DNA of 64,000 bases. Source: Rhytidiadelphus loreus. Lineage: Eukaryota; Streptophyta; Bryopsida; Hypnales; Hylocomiaceae. The stretch is from positions 54,807,025 through 54,871,024 of the forward strand of contig OX344763.1 in assembly GCA_947034895.1 (NCBI GenBank), in the 5' to 3' direction. A program made the translations under genes and the position numbers. Below are positions 25,346 through 37,555 of this stretch, in pieces. The notes under the pieces are model-generated. The model worked only from the letters and a program-made list of their open reading frames with translations. It searched no databases and was not told the DNA's origin. Position 1 is the stretch's first letter. Every line of letters starts with the position of its first letter.

Positions 25346-27565
25346 CGGGTAGTCAATGTCTATGATTTGGTGTGTCAAATGAAAAATTGGGGCAACGTTC
25401 CTGCCTTGAACTTTAATGACTGTCCAAAAAGATATATTGTCATGGATATTCACGTAAAGAAAATAGTAAAACATGTTTGTGCAAGTTGCATTTATTCCTA
25501 AACCCCTGCATTCAAAACAATATGCACGTTTGGGTGGTCACTGTCAATGATTTTGTGCGTGAAACTAAAAATTGGGGCAATGTTCCTGCCTTGAACTTTA
25601 ATGACTGTCCAAAAAGATATATTGTCATGGATATTCACGTAAATAAAATGGTAAAACATGTTTGTGCAAGTTGCATTTGTTCCTAAACTCATGCATTCAA
25701 AGCAATATGCACGATCGGGTAGTCATTGTCTATGATTTGGTGTGTCAAACGAAAAATTGGGGCAACGGTCCTGCCTTGAACTTTAATGACTGTTCAAAAA
25801 GATATAATGTCATGGATATTCACGTAAAGAAAATGGTAAAACATGTTTGTGCAAGTTGCATTTATTCCTAAACTCATGCATTCAAAGCAATATGCACGTT
25901 CGGGTAGTCACTGTCTATGATTTTGTGCGTGAAACTAAAAATAGGGGCAATGTTCCTGCCTTGAACTTTAATGACTGTCCAAAAAGATATATTGTCATGG
26001 ATATTCACGTAAAGAAAATGGTAAAACATGTTTGTGCAAGTTGCATTTATTCCTAAACTCATGCATTCAAAGCAATATGCACGTTCGGGTAGTCACTGTC
26101 TATGATTTTGTGCGTGAAACTAAAAATAGGGGCAATGTTCCTGCCTTGAACTTTAATGACTGTCCAAAAAGATATAATGTCATGGATATTCACGTAAAGA
26201 AAATGGTAAAACATATTTGTGCAAGTTGCATTTATTCCAAAACTCATGCATTCAAAGCAATATGCACATTCGGGTAGTCATTCTCTATGATTTCGTGTGT
26301 CAAACGGAAAATTGGAACAACGTTCCTGCCTTGAACTTTAATGACTGTCCAAAAAGATATAATGTCATGGATATTCACGTAAAGAAAATGGTAAAACATG
26401 TTTGTGCAAGTTGCATTTATTCCTAAACTCATGCATTCAAAGCAATATGCACGTTCGGGTAGTCACTGTCTATGATTTGGTGTGTCAAATGAAAAATTGG
26501 GGCAACGTTCCTGCCTTGAACTTTAATGACTGTCCAAAAAGATATAATGTCATGGATATTCACGTAAAGAAAATGGTAAAACATGTTTGTGCAAGTTGCA
26601 TTTATTCCTAGACTCATGCATTCAAAGCAATATGCACGATCGGGTAGTCACTGTCTATGATTTGGTGTGTCAAATGAAAAATTGGAGCAACGTTCCTGCC
26701 TTGAACTTTAATGACTGTCCAAAAAGATATAATGTTATGGATATTCATGTAAAGAAAATGGTAGAGCATGTTTGTGCAAGTTGCATTTATTCCTAAACTC
26801 ATGCATTCAAAGCAATATGCACGATCGGGTAGTCACTGTCCATGATTTGGTGTGTCAAACGAAAAATTGGGGCAACGTTCATGCCTTGAACTTTAATGAC
26901 TGTGCAAAAAGATATTATGTCATGGATATTCATGTAAAGAAAATGATAAAACATGTTTGTGCAAGTTGCATTTATTCCTAAACTCATGCATTCAAAGCAA
27001 TATGCAGGTTCGGGTAGTCACTGTCTATGATTTGTTGTGTCAAACTAAAAATTGGGGCAACGTTCCTGCCTTGAACTTTAATGACTGTCCAAAAAAAAAT
27101 AATGTCATGGATATTCACGTAAAGAAAATGGTAAAACATGTTTGTGCAAGTTGCATTTATTCCTAAACTCATGCATTCAAAGCAATATGCACGATCGGGT
27201 AGTCACTGTCTATGATTTGTTGTGTCAAACGCAAAATTGGAGCAACGTTCCTGCCTTGAACTTTAATGACTGTCCAAAAAGATATATTCTCATGGATATT
27301 CACGTAAAGAAAATGGTAAAACATGTTTGTGCAAGTTGCATTTATTCCTAAACTCATGCATTCAAAGCAATATGCACGTTCGGGTAGTCACTGTCTATGA
27401 TTTGGTGTGTCAAATGAAAAATTGGGGCAACGTTCCTGCCTTGAACTTTAATGACTGTCCAAAAAGATATATTGTCATGGATATTCACGTAAAGAAAATA
27501 GTAAAACATGTTTGTGGAAGTTGCATTTATTCCTAAACTCATGCATTGAAAGCAATATGCACGTT
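25346..27565. repeat. 12-mer HOR, copy 2 (2220 bp)
   Basis: It has the same sequence as copy 1 over 25298-27547. The identity ends on the left at 25297 (G against C at 23077) and on the right at 27548 (G against C at 25328). Absence of private changes makes this the youngest duplication visible in the window, or an assembly duplication. Confidence 0.93.
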
Positions 27566-27750
27566 CGGGTAGTCATTGTCTATGATTTGGTGTGTCAAAC
27601 GAAAAATTGGGGCAACGTTCCTGCCTTGAACTTTAATGACTGTTCAAAAAGATATAATGTCATGGATATTCACGTAAAGAAAATGGTAAAACATGTTTGT
27701 GCAAGTTGCATTTATTCCTAAACTCATGCATTCAAAGCAATATGCACGTT

Positions 27751-30700
27751 CGGGTAGTCACTGACTATGATTTGGTATGTCAAACGAAAAATTGGGGCAA
27801 CGTTCATGCCTTGAACTTTAATGACTGTGCAAAAAGATATTATGTCATGGATATTCATGTAAAGAAAATGATAAAACATGTTTGTGCAAGTTGCATTTAT
27901 TCCTAAACTCATGCATTCAAAGCAATATGCAGGTTCGGGTAGTCACTGTCTATGATTTGTTGTGTCAAACTAAAAATTGGGGCAACGTTCCTGCCTTGAA
28001 CTTTAATGACTGTCCAAAAAAAAATAATGTCATGGATATTCACGTAAAGAAAATGGTAAAACATGTTTGTGCAAGTTGCATTTATTCCTAAACTCATGCA
28101 TTCAAAGCAATATGCACGATCGGGTAGTCACTGTCTATGATTTGTTGTGTCAAACGCAAAATTGGAGCAACGTTCCTGCCTTGAACTTTAATGACTGTCC
28201 AAAAAGATATATTCTCATGGATATTCACGTAATGAAAATAGTAAAACATGTTTGTGCAAGTTGCATTTATTCCTAAACTCATGCATTCAAAGCAATATGC
28301 ACGATCGGGTAGTCACTGTCTATGATTTGTTGTGTCAAACGCAAAATTGGAGCAACGTTCCTGCCTTGAACTTTAATGACTGTCCAAAAAGATATATTCT
28401 CATGGATATTCACGTAAAGAAAATGGTAAAACATGTTTGTGCAAGTTGCATTTATTCCTAAACTCATGCATTGAAAGCAATATGCACGATCGGGTAGTCA
28501 CTGTCTATGATTTGGTGTGTCAAACGAAAAATTGGGGCAACGTTCCTGCCTTGAACTTTAATGACTGTCCAAAAAGATATTATGTCATGGATATTCATGT
28601 AAAGAAAATGATAAAACATGTTTGTGCAAGTTGCATTTATTCCTAAACTCATGCATTCAAAGCAATATGCAGGTTCGGGTAGTCACTGTCTATGATTTGT
28701 TGTGTCAAACTAAAAATTGGGGCAACGTTCCTGCCTTGAACTTTAATGACTGTCCAAAAAAAAATAATGTCATGGATATTCACGTAAAGAAAATGGTAAA
28801 ACATGTTTGTGCAAGTTGCATTTATTCCTAAACTCATGCATTCAAAGCAATATGCACGATCGGGTAGTCACTGTCTATGATTTGTTCTGTCAAACGCAAA
28901 ATTGGAGCAACGTTCCTGCCTTGAACTTTAATGACTGTCCAAAAAGATATATTCTCATGGATATTCACGTAAAGAAAATAGTAAAACATGTTTGTGCAAG
29001 TTGCATTTATTCCTAAACTTATGCATTCAAAGCAATATGCACGTTCGGGTAGTCACTGTCTATGATTTTGTGTGTCAAATGAAAAATTGGGGCAACGTTC
29101 CTGCCTTGAACTTTAATGACTGTCCAAAAAGATATAATGTCATGGATATTCACGTAAAGAAAATGGTAAAACATGTTTGTGCAAGTTGCATTTATTCCTA
29201 AACTCATGCATTCAAAGCAATATGCACGTTCGGGTAGTCACTGTCTATGATTTTGTGTGTCAAATGAAAAATTGGGGCAACGTTCCTGCCTTGAACTTTA
29301 ATGACTGTCCAAAAAGATATATTGTCATGGATATTCACGTAAAGAAAATGGTAAAACATGTTTGTGGAAGTTGCATTTATTCCTAAACTCATGCATTCAA
29401 AGCAATATGCACGTTCGGGTAGTCATTGTCTATGATTTGGTGTGTCAAACGAAAAATTGGGGCAACGTTCCTGCCTTGAACTTTAATGACTGTTCAAAAA
29501 GATATAATGTCATGGATATTCACGTAAAGAAAATGGTAAAACATGTTTGTGCAAGTTGCATTTATTCCTAAACTCATGCATTCAAAGCAATATGCACGTT
29601 CGGGTAGTCACTGTCTATGATTTGGTGTGTCAAATGAAAAATTGGGGCAACGTTCCTGCCTTGAACTTTAATGACTGTCCAAAAAGATATATTGTCATGG
29701 ATATTCACGTAAAGAAAATAGTAAAACATGTTTGTGCAAGTTGCATTTATTCCTAAACCCCTGCATTCAAAACAATGTGCACGTTTGGGTGGTCACTGTC
29801 AATCATTTTGTGCGTGAAACTAAAAATTGGGGCAACGTTCCTGCCTTGAACTTTAATGACTGTTCAAAAAGATATAATGTCATGGATATTCACGTAAAGA
29901 AAATGATAAAACATGTTTGTGCAAGTTGCATTTATTCCTAAACTCATGCATTCAAAGCAATATGCACGTTCGGGTAGTCAATGTCTATGATTTGGTGTGT
30001 CAAATGAAAAATTGGGGCAACGTTCCTGCCTTGAACTTTAATGACTGTCCAAAAAGATATATTGTCATGGATATTCACGTAAAGAAAATAGTAAAACATG
30101 TTTGTGCAAGTTGCATTTATTCCTAAACCCCTGCATTCAAAACAATATGCACGTTTGGGTGGTCACTGTCAATGATTTTGTGCGTGAAACTAAAAATTGG
30201 GGCAATGTTCCTGCCTTGAACTTTAATGACTGTCCAAAAAGATATATTGTCATGGATATTCACGTAAATAAAATGGTAAAACATGTTTGTGCAAGTTGCA
30301 TTTGTTCCTAAACTCATGCATTCAAAGCAATATGCACGATCGGGTAGTCATTGTCTATGATTTGGTGTGTCAAACGAAAAATTGGGGCAACGGTCCTGCC
30401 TTGAACTTTAATGACTGTTCAAAAAGATATAATGTCATGGATATTCACGTAAAGAAAATGGTAAAACATGTTTGTGCAAGTTGCATTTATTCCTAAACTC
30501 ATGCATTCAAAGCAATATGCACGTTCGGGTAGTCACTGTCTATGATTTTGTGCGTGAAACTAAAAATAGGGGCAATGTTCCTGCCTTGAACTTTAATGAC
30601 TGTCCAAAAAGATATATTGTCATGGATATTCACGTAAAGAAAATGGTAAAACATGTTTGTGCAAGTTGCATTTATTCCTAAACTCATGCATTCAAAGCAA

Positions 30701-30895
30701 TATGCACGTTCGGGTAGTCACTGTCTATGATTTTGTGCGTGAAACTAAAAATAGGGGCAATGTTCCTGCCTTGAACTTTAATGACTGTCCAAAAAGATAT
30801 AATGTCATGGATATTCACGTAAAGAAAATGGTAAAACATGTTTGTGCAAGTTGCATTTATTCCTAAACTCATGCATTCAAAGCAATATGCACGTT
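27751..30895. repeat. 37-unit-offset duplication, right copy
   Basis: It matches 20906-24050 with few changes: TTTGTTCTGTC at about 28881 for TTTGTTGTGTC, and TTTTGTGTGTC at about 29251 for TTTGGTGTGTC. The first unit differs at its 5' end (CACTGACTATG, TGGTATGTC), which places the left breakpoint within 27751-27800. Confidence 0.83.
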
Positions 30896-32005
30896 CGGGT
30901 AGTCACTGTCTATGATTTGGTGTGTCAAATGAAAAATTGGGGCAACGTTCCTGCCTTGAACTTTAATGACTGTCCAAAAAGATATAATGTCATGGATATT
31001 CACGTAAAGAAAATGGTAAAACATGTTTGTGCAAGTTGCATTTATTCCTAGACTCATGCATTCAAAGCAATATGCACGATCGGGTAGTCACTGTCTATGA
31101 TTTGGTGTGTCAAATGAAAAATTGGGGCAACGTTCCTGCCTTGAACTTTAATGACTGTCCAAAAAGATATAATGTTATGGATATTCATGTAAAGAAAATG
31201 GTAGAGCATGTTTGTGCAAGTTGCATTTATTCCTAAACTCATGCATTCAAAGCAATATGCACGATCGGGTAGTCACTGTCCATGATTTGGTGTGTCAAAC
31301 GAAAAATTGGGGCAACGTTCATGCCTTGAACTTTAATGACTGTGCAAAAAGATATTATGTCATGGATATTCATGTAAAGAAAATGATAAAACATGTTTGT
31401 GCAAGTTGCATTTATTCCTAAACTCATGCATTCAAAGCAATATGCAGGTTCGGGTAGTCACTGTCTATGATTTGTTGTGTCAAACTAAAAATTGGGGCAA
31501 CGTTCCTGCCTTGAACTTTAATGACTGTCCAAAAAAAAATAATGTCATGGATATTCACGTAAAGAAAATGGTAAAACATGTTTGTGCAAGTTGCATTTAT
31601 TCCTAAACTCATGCATTCAAAACAATATGCACGATCGGGTAGTCACTGTCTATGATTTGTTGTGTCAAACGCAAAATTGGAGCAACGTTCCTGCCTTGAA
31701 CTTTAATGACTGTCCAAAAAGATATATTCTCATGGATATTCACGTAAAGAAAATGGTAAAACATGTTTGTGCAAGTTGCATTTATTCCTAAACTCATGCA
31801 TTCAAAGCAATATGCACGTTCGGGTAGTCACTGTCTATGATTTGGTGTGTCAAATGAAAAATTGGGGCAACGTTCCTGCCTTGAACTTTAATGACTGTCC
31901 AAAAAGATATATTGTCATGGATATTCACGTAAAGAAAATGGTAAAACATGTTTGTGGAAGTTGCATTTATTCCTAAACTCATGCATTGAAAGCAATATGC
32001 ACGTT
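29971..32005. repeat. 12-mer HOR, copy 3, one unit deleted (2035 bp)
   Basis: Eleven of the twelve units are present in order. The unit with TTGGAACAACG is missing, and the unit before it is chimeric (30711-30895). Small differences from copies 1 and 2 are TTGGGGCAACG for TTGGAGCAACG near 31122 and TCAAAACAATATGC at about 31617. Confidence 0.85.
30711..30895. repeat. Crossover-junction monomer: 185-bp deletion
   Basis: The 5' part is the AAATAGGGGCAATG allele. The 3' part has ACATGTTTGTG and TCCTAAAC, as in the TTGGAACAACG unit, and not the ACATATTTG/TCCAAAAC that normally follows. The join lies between about 30760 and 30835. An unequal exchange between neighbouring units removed exactly one unit. 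Confidence 0.82.
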
Positions 32006-32930
32006 CGGGTAGTCATTGTCTATGATTTGGTGTGTCAAACGAAAAATTGGGGCAACGTTCCTGCCTTGAACTTTAATGACTGTTCAAAAAGATATAATGT
32101 CATGGATATTCACGTAAAGAAAATGGTAAAACATGTTTGTGCAAGTTGCATTTATTCCTAAACTCATGCATTCAAAGCAATATGCACGTTCGGGTAGTCA
32201 CTGTCTATGATTTGGTATGTCAAATGAAAAATTGGGGCAACGTTCCTGCCTTGAACTTTAATGACTGTCCAAAAAGATATATTGTCATGGATATTCACGT
32301 AAAGAAAATAGTAAAACATGTTTGTGCAAGTTGCATTTATTCCTAAACCCCTGCATTCAAAACAATGTGCACGTTTGGGTGGTCACTATCAATCATTTTG
32401 TGCGTGAAACTAAAAATTGGGGCAACGTTCCTGCCTTGAACTTTAATGACTGTTCAAAAAGATATAATGTCATGGATATTCACGTAAAGAAAATGATAAA
32501 ACATGTTTGTGCAAGTTGCATTTATTCCTAAACTCATGCATTCAAAGCAATATGCACGTTCGGGTAGTCAATGTCTATGATTTGGTGTGTCAAATGAAAA
32601 ATTGGGGCAACGTTCCTGCCTTGAACTTTAATGACTGTCCAAAAAGATATATTGTCATGGATATTCACGTAAAGAAAATAGTAAAACATGTTTGTGCAAG
32701 TTGCATTTATTCCTAAACCCCTGCATTCAAAACAATATGCACGTTTGGGTGGTCACTGTCAATGATTTTGTGCGTGAAACTAAAAATTGGGGCAATGTTC
32801 CTGCCTTGAACTTTAATGACTGTCCAAAAAGATATATTGTCATGGATATTCACGTAAATAAAATGGTAAAACATGTTTGTGCAAGTTGCATTTGTTCCTA
32901 AACTCATGCATTCAAAGCAATATGCACGTT

Positions 32931-33300
32931 CGGGTAGTCATTGTCTATGATTTGGTGTGTCAAACGAAAAATTGGGGCAACGTTCCTGCCTTGAACTTTA
33001 ATGACTGTTCAAAAAGATATAATGTCATGGATATTCACGTAAAGAAAATGGTAAAACATGTTTGTGCAAGTTGCATTTATTCCTAAACTCATGCATTCAA
33101 AGCAATATGCACGTTCGGGTAGTCACTGTCTATGATTTTGTGCGTGAAACTAAAAATAGGGGCAATGTTCCTGCCTTGAACTTTAATGACTGTCCAAAAA
33201 GATATATTGTCATGGATATTCACGTAAATAAAATGGTAAAACATGTTTGTGCAAGTTGCATTTGTTCCTAAACTCATGCATTCAAAGCAATATGCACGTT
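32931..33300. repeat. Two-unit (370-bp) local duplication, copy 1
   Basis: A unit with AGTCATTGTC/TGTTCAAAA is followed by an AAATAGGGG unit; both types recur at 33301-33670. The second unit here (33116-33300) is chimeric. It begins as the AAATAGGGG type but ends AAATAAAATGG and CATTTGTTCC like the unit at 32746. The switch lies between about 33160 and 33226. This is the expected product of an unequal crossover displaced by two units. Confidence 0.82.
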
Positions 33301-33670
33301 CGGGTAGTCATTGTCTATGATTTGGTGTGTCAAACGAAAAATTGGGGCAACGTTCCTGCCTTGAACTTTAATGACTGTTCAAAAAGATATAATGTCATGG
33401 ATATTCACGTAAAGAAAATGGTAAAACATGTTTGTGCAAGTTGCATTTATTCCTAAACTCATGCATTCAAAGCAATATGCACGTTCGGGTAGTCACTGTC
33501 TATGATTTTGTGCGTGAAACTAAAAATAGGGGCAATGTTCCTGCCTTGAACTTTAATGACTGTCCAAAAAGATATATTGTCATGGATATTCACGTAAAGA
33601 AAATGGTAAAACATGTTTGTGCAAGTTGCATTTATTCCTAAACTCATGCATTCAAAGCAATATGCACGTT
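33301..33670. repeat. Two-unit local duplication, copy 2
   Basis: It has the same two unit types as 32931-33300, but the second unit keeps the normal ending (AAAGAAAATGG, CATTTATTCC). It continues into the usual block E order: second AAATAGGGG unit, then the TTGGAACAACG unit at 33856. Confidence 0.8.
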
Positions 33671-34040
33671 CGGGTAGTCACTGTCTATGATTTTGTGCGT
33701 GAAACTAAAAATAGGGGCAATGTTCCTGCCTTGAACTTTAATGACTGTCCAAAAAGATATAATGTCATGGATATTCACGTAAAGAAAATGGTAAAACATA
33801 TTTGTGCAAGTTGCATTTATTCCAAAACTCATGCATTCAAAGCAATATGCACATTCGGGTAGTCATTCTCTATGATTTCGTGTGTCAAACGGAAAATTGG
33901 AACAACGTTCCTGCCTTGAACTTTAATGACTGTCCAAAAAGATATAATGTCATGGATATTCACGTAAAGAAAATGGTAAAACATGTTTGTGCAAGTTGCA
34001 TTTATTCCTAAACTCATGCATTCAAAGCAATATGCACGAT

Positions 34041-37000
34041 CGGGTAGTCACTGTCTATGATTTGGTGTGTCAAATGAAAAATTGGGGCAACGTTCCTGCC
34101 TTGAACTTTAATGACTGTTCAAAAAGATATAATGTCATGGATATTCACGTAAAGAAAATGATAAAACATGTTTGTGCAAGTTGCATTTATTCCTAAACTC
34201 ATGCATTCAAAGCAATATGCACGTTCGGGTAGTCAATGTCTATGATTTTGTGTGTCAAATGAAAAATTGGGGCAACGTTCCTGCCTTGAACTTTAATGAC
34301 TGTCCAAAAAGATATATTGTCATGGATATTCACGTAAAGAAAATAGTAAAACATGTTTGTGCAAGTTGCATTTATTCCTAAACCCCTGCATTCAAAACAA
34401 TATGCACGTTTGGGTGGTCACTGTCAATGATTTTGTGTGTGAAACTAAAAATTGGGGCAATGTTCCTGCCTTGAACTTTAATGACTGTCCAAAAAGATAT
34501 ATTGTCATGGATATTCACGTAAATAAAATGGTAAAACATGTTTGTGCAAGTTGCATTTGTTCCTAAACTCATGCATTCAAAGCAATATGCACGTTCGGGT
34601 AGTCATTGTCTATGATTTGGTGTGTCAAACGAAAAATTGGGGCAACGTTCCTGCCTTGAACTTTAATGACTGTTCAAAAAGATATAATGTCATGGATATT
34701 CACGTAAAGAAAATGGTAAAACATGTTTGTGCAAGTTGCATTTATTCCTAAACTCATGCATTCAAAGCAATATGCACGATCGGGTAGTCACTTTCTATGA
34801 TTTGGTGTGTCAAACGAAAAATTGGGGCAACGTTCCTGCCTTGAACTTTAATGACTGTCCAAAAAGATATTATGTCATGGATATTCATGTAAAGAAAATG
34901 ATAAAACATGTTTGTGCAAGTTGCATTTATTCCTAAACTCATGCATTCAAAACAATATGCACGTTTGGGTGGTCACTGTCAATGATTTTGTGCGTGAAAC
35001 TAAAAATTGGGGCAACGTTCCTGCCTTGAACTTTAATGACTGTCCAAAAAGATATAATGTCATGGATATTCACGTAAAGAAAATGGTAAAACATGTTTGT
35101 GCAAGTTGCATTTATTCCTAAACTCATGCATTCAAAGCAATATGCACGATCGGGTAGTCACTTTCTATGATTTGGTGTGTCAAACGAAAAATTGGGGCAA
35201 CGTTCCTGCCTTGAACTTTAATGACTGTCCAAAAAGATATTATGTCATGGATATTCATGTAAAGAAAATGATAAAACATGTTTGTGCAAGTTGCATTTAT
35301 TCCTAAACTCATGCATTCAAAGCAATATGCACGTTCGGGTAGTCACTGTCTATGATTTGTTGTGTCAAACTAAAAATTGGGGCAACGTTCCTGCCTTGAA
35401 CTTTAATGACTGTCCAAAAAGATATAATGTCCTGGATATTCACGTAAAGAAAATGGTAAAACATGTTTGTGCAAGTTGCATTTATTCCTAAACTCATGCA
35501 TTCAAAGCAATATGCACGATCGGGTAGTCACTGTCTATGATTTGTTGTGTCAAACGCAAAATTGGAGCAACGTTCCTGCCTTGAACTTTAATGACTGTCC
35601 AAAAAGATATATTCTCATGGATATTCACGTAAAGAAAATGGTAAAACATGTTTGTGCAAGTTGCATTTATTCCTAAACTCATGCATTCAAAGCAATATGC
35701 ACGTTCGGGTAGTCACTGTCTATGATTTGGTGTGTCAAATGAAAAATTGGGGCAACGTTCCTGCCTTGAACTTTAATGACTGTCCAAAAAGATATATTGT
35801 CATGGATATTCACGTAAAGAAAATGGTAAAACATGTTTGTGCAAGTTGCATTTATTCCTAAACTCATGCATTCAAAGCAATATGCACGTTCGGGTAGTCA
35901 CTGTCTATGATTTGTTGTGTCAAACGAAAAATTGGGGCACCGTTCCTGCCTTGAACTTTAATGACTGTCCAAAAAGATATAATGTCATGGATATTCACGT
36001 AAAGAAAATGGTAAAACATGTTTGTGCAAGTTGCATTTATTCCTAAACTCAAGCATTCAAAACAATATGCACGTTTGGGTGGTCACTGTCAATGATTTTG
36101 TGCGTGAAACTAAAAATTGGGGCAACGTTCATGCCTTGAACTTTAATGACTGTCCAAAAAGATATTATGTCATGGATATTCATGTAAAGAAAATGATAAA
36201 ACATGTTTGTGCAAGTTGCATTTATTCCTAAACTCATGCATTCAAAGCAATATGCACGTTCGGGTAGTCACTGTCTATGATTTGTTGTGTCAAACGAAAA
36301 ATTGGGGCACCGTTCCTGCCTTGAACTTTAATGACTGTCCAAAAAGATATATTGTCATGGATATTCACGTAAAGAAAATGGTAAAACATGTTTGTGCAAG
36401 TTGCATTTATTCCTAAACTCATGCATTCAAAGCAATATGCACGTTCGGGTAGTTGCTGTCTATGATTTGGTGTGTGAAACCAAAAATTGGGGCAACGTTC
36501 CTGCCTTGAACTTTAATTACTGTCCAAAAAGATATATTCTCATGGATATTCACGTAAAGAAAATAGTAAAACATGTTTGTGCAAGTTGCATTTATTCCTA
36601 AACTCATGCATTCAAAGCAATATGCACGTTCGGGTAGTCACTGTCTATGATTTTGTGTGTCAAATGAAAAATTGGGGCAACGTTCCTGCCTTGAACTTTA
36701 ATGACTGTCCAAAAAGATATATTGTCATGGATATTCACGTAAAGAAAATGGTAAAACATGTTTGTGCAAGTTGCATTTATTCCTAAACTCATGCATTCAA
36801 AGCAATATGCACGTTCGGGTAGTCACTGTCTATGATTTGTTGTGTCAAACGAAAAATTGGGGCAACGTTCCTGCCTTGAACTTTAATGACTGTCCAAAAA
36901 GATATAATGTCATGGATATTCACGTAAAGAAAATGGTAAAACATGTTTGTGCAAGTTGCATTTATTCCTAAACTCATGCATTCAAAGCAATATGCACGTT

Positions 37001-37370
37001 CGGGTAGTCACTGTCTATGATTTGGTATGTCAAACTAAAAATTGGGGCAATGTTCCTGCCTTGAACTTTAATGACTGTCCAAAAAAATATAATGTCATGG
37101 ATATTCACGTAAAGAAAATGGTAAAACATGTTTGTGCAAGTTGCATTTATTCCTAAACTCATGCATTCAAAGCAATATGCACGTTCGGGTAGTCACTGTC
37201 TATGATTTGGTATGTCAAAATAAAAATTGGGGCAATGTTCCTGCCTTGAACTTTAATGACTGTCCAAAAAGATATAATGTCATGGATATTCACGTAAAGA
37301 AAATGATAAAACATGTTTGTGGAAGTTGCATTTATTCCTAAACTCATGCATTCAAAACAATATGCACGTT
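34041..37370. repeat. Block F: mixed low-order units
   Basis: Eighteen units without a long period. Two X-Y-X arrangements stand out. Near-identical units with GTCACTTTCTATG at 34781-34965 and 35151-35335 flank a divergent-haplotype unit. GGGGCACCGTTCC units at 35891-36075 and 36261-36445 flank another. Private alleles include GTCCTGGATATT at about 35429, AGTTGCTGTC at 36452 and TTTAATTACTG at about 36514. It separates the 12-mer domain from the right half of the window. Confidence 0.65.
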
Positions 37371-37555
37371 TGGGTGGTCACTATCAATGATTTCGTGCGT
37401 GAAACTAAAAATTGGGGCAATGTTCCTAACTTGAACTTTAATGACTGACCAAAAAAATATGATGTCAAGAAAATTCACGTAAAGAAAATAGTAAAACATG
37501 TTTGTGCAAGTTGCATTTATTCCTAAACTCATGCATTCAAAGCAATATGCACGTT

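Larger units (their letters stand above)
20906..34040. repeat. Block E: nested 12-mer and 37-unit duplications
   Basis: This domain is defined by alleles not seen on the left: GCACGATCGGG, GCAGGTTCGGG, CCAAAAAAAAATAATG, GTAGAGCATG, TTGGAACAACG and TTGTGGAAGTTGC. A 12-unit repeat (2220 bp) occurs twice in full and once with a unit missing. A 17-unit run is duplicated at 6845 bp. A 3700-bp offset links the domain to block D. These three periods share units, so the block grew by successive overlapping duplications and not by one simple tandem period. Confidence 0.85.
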
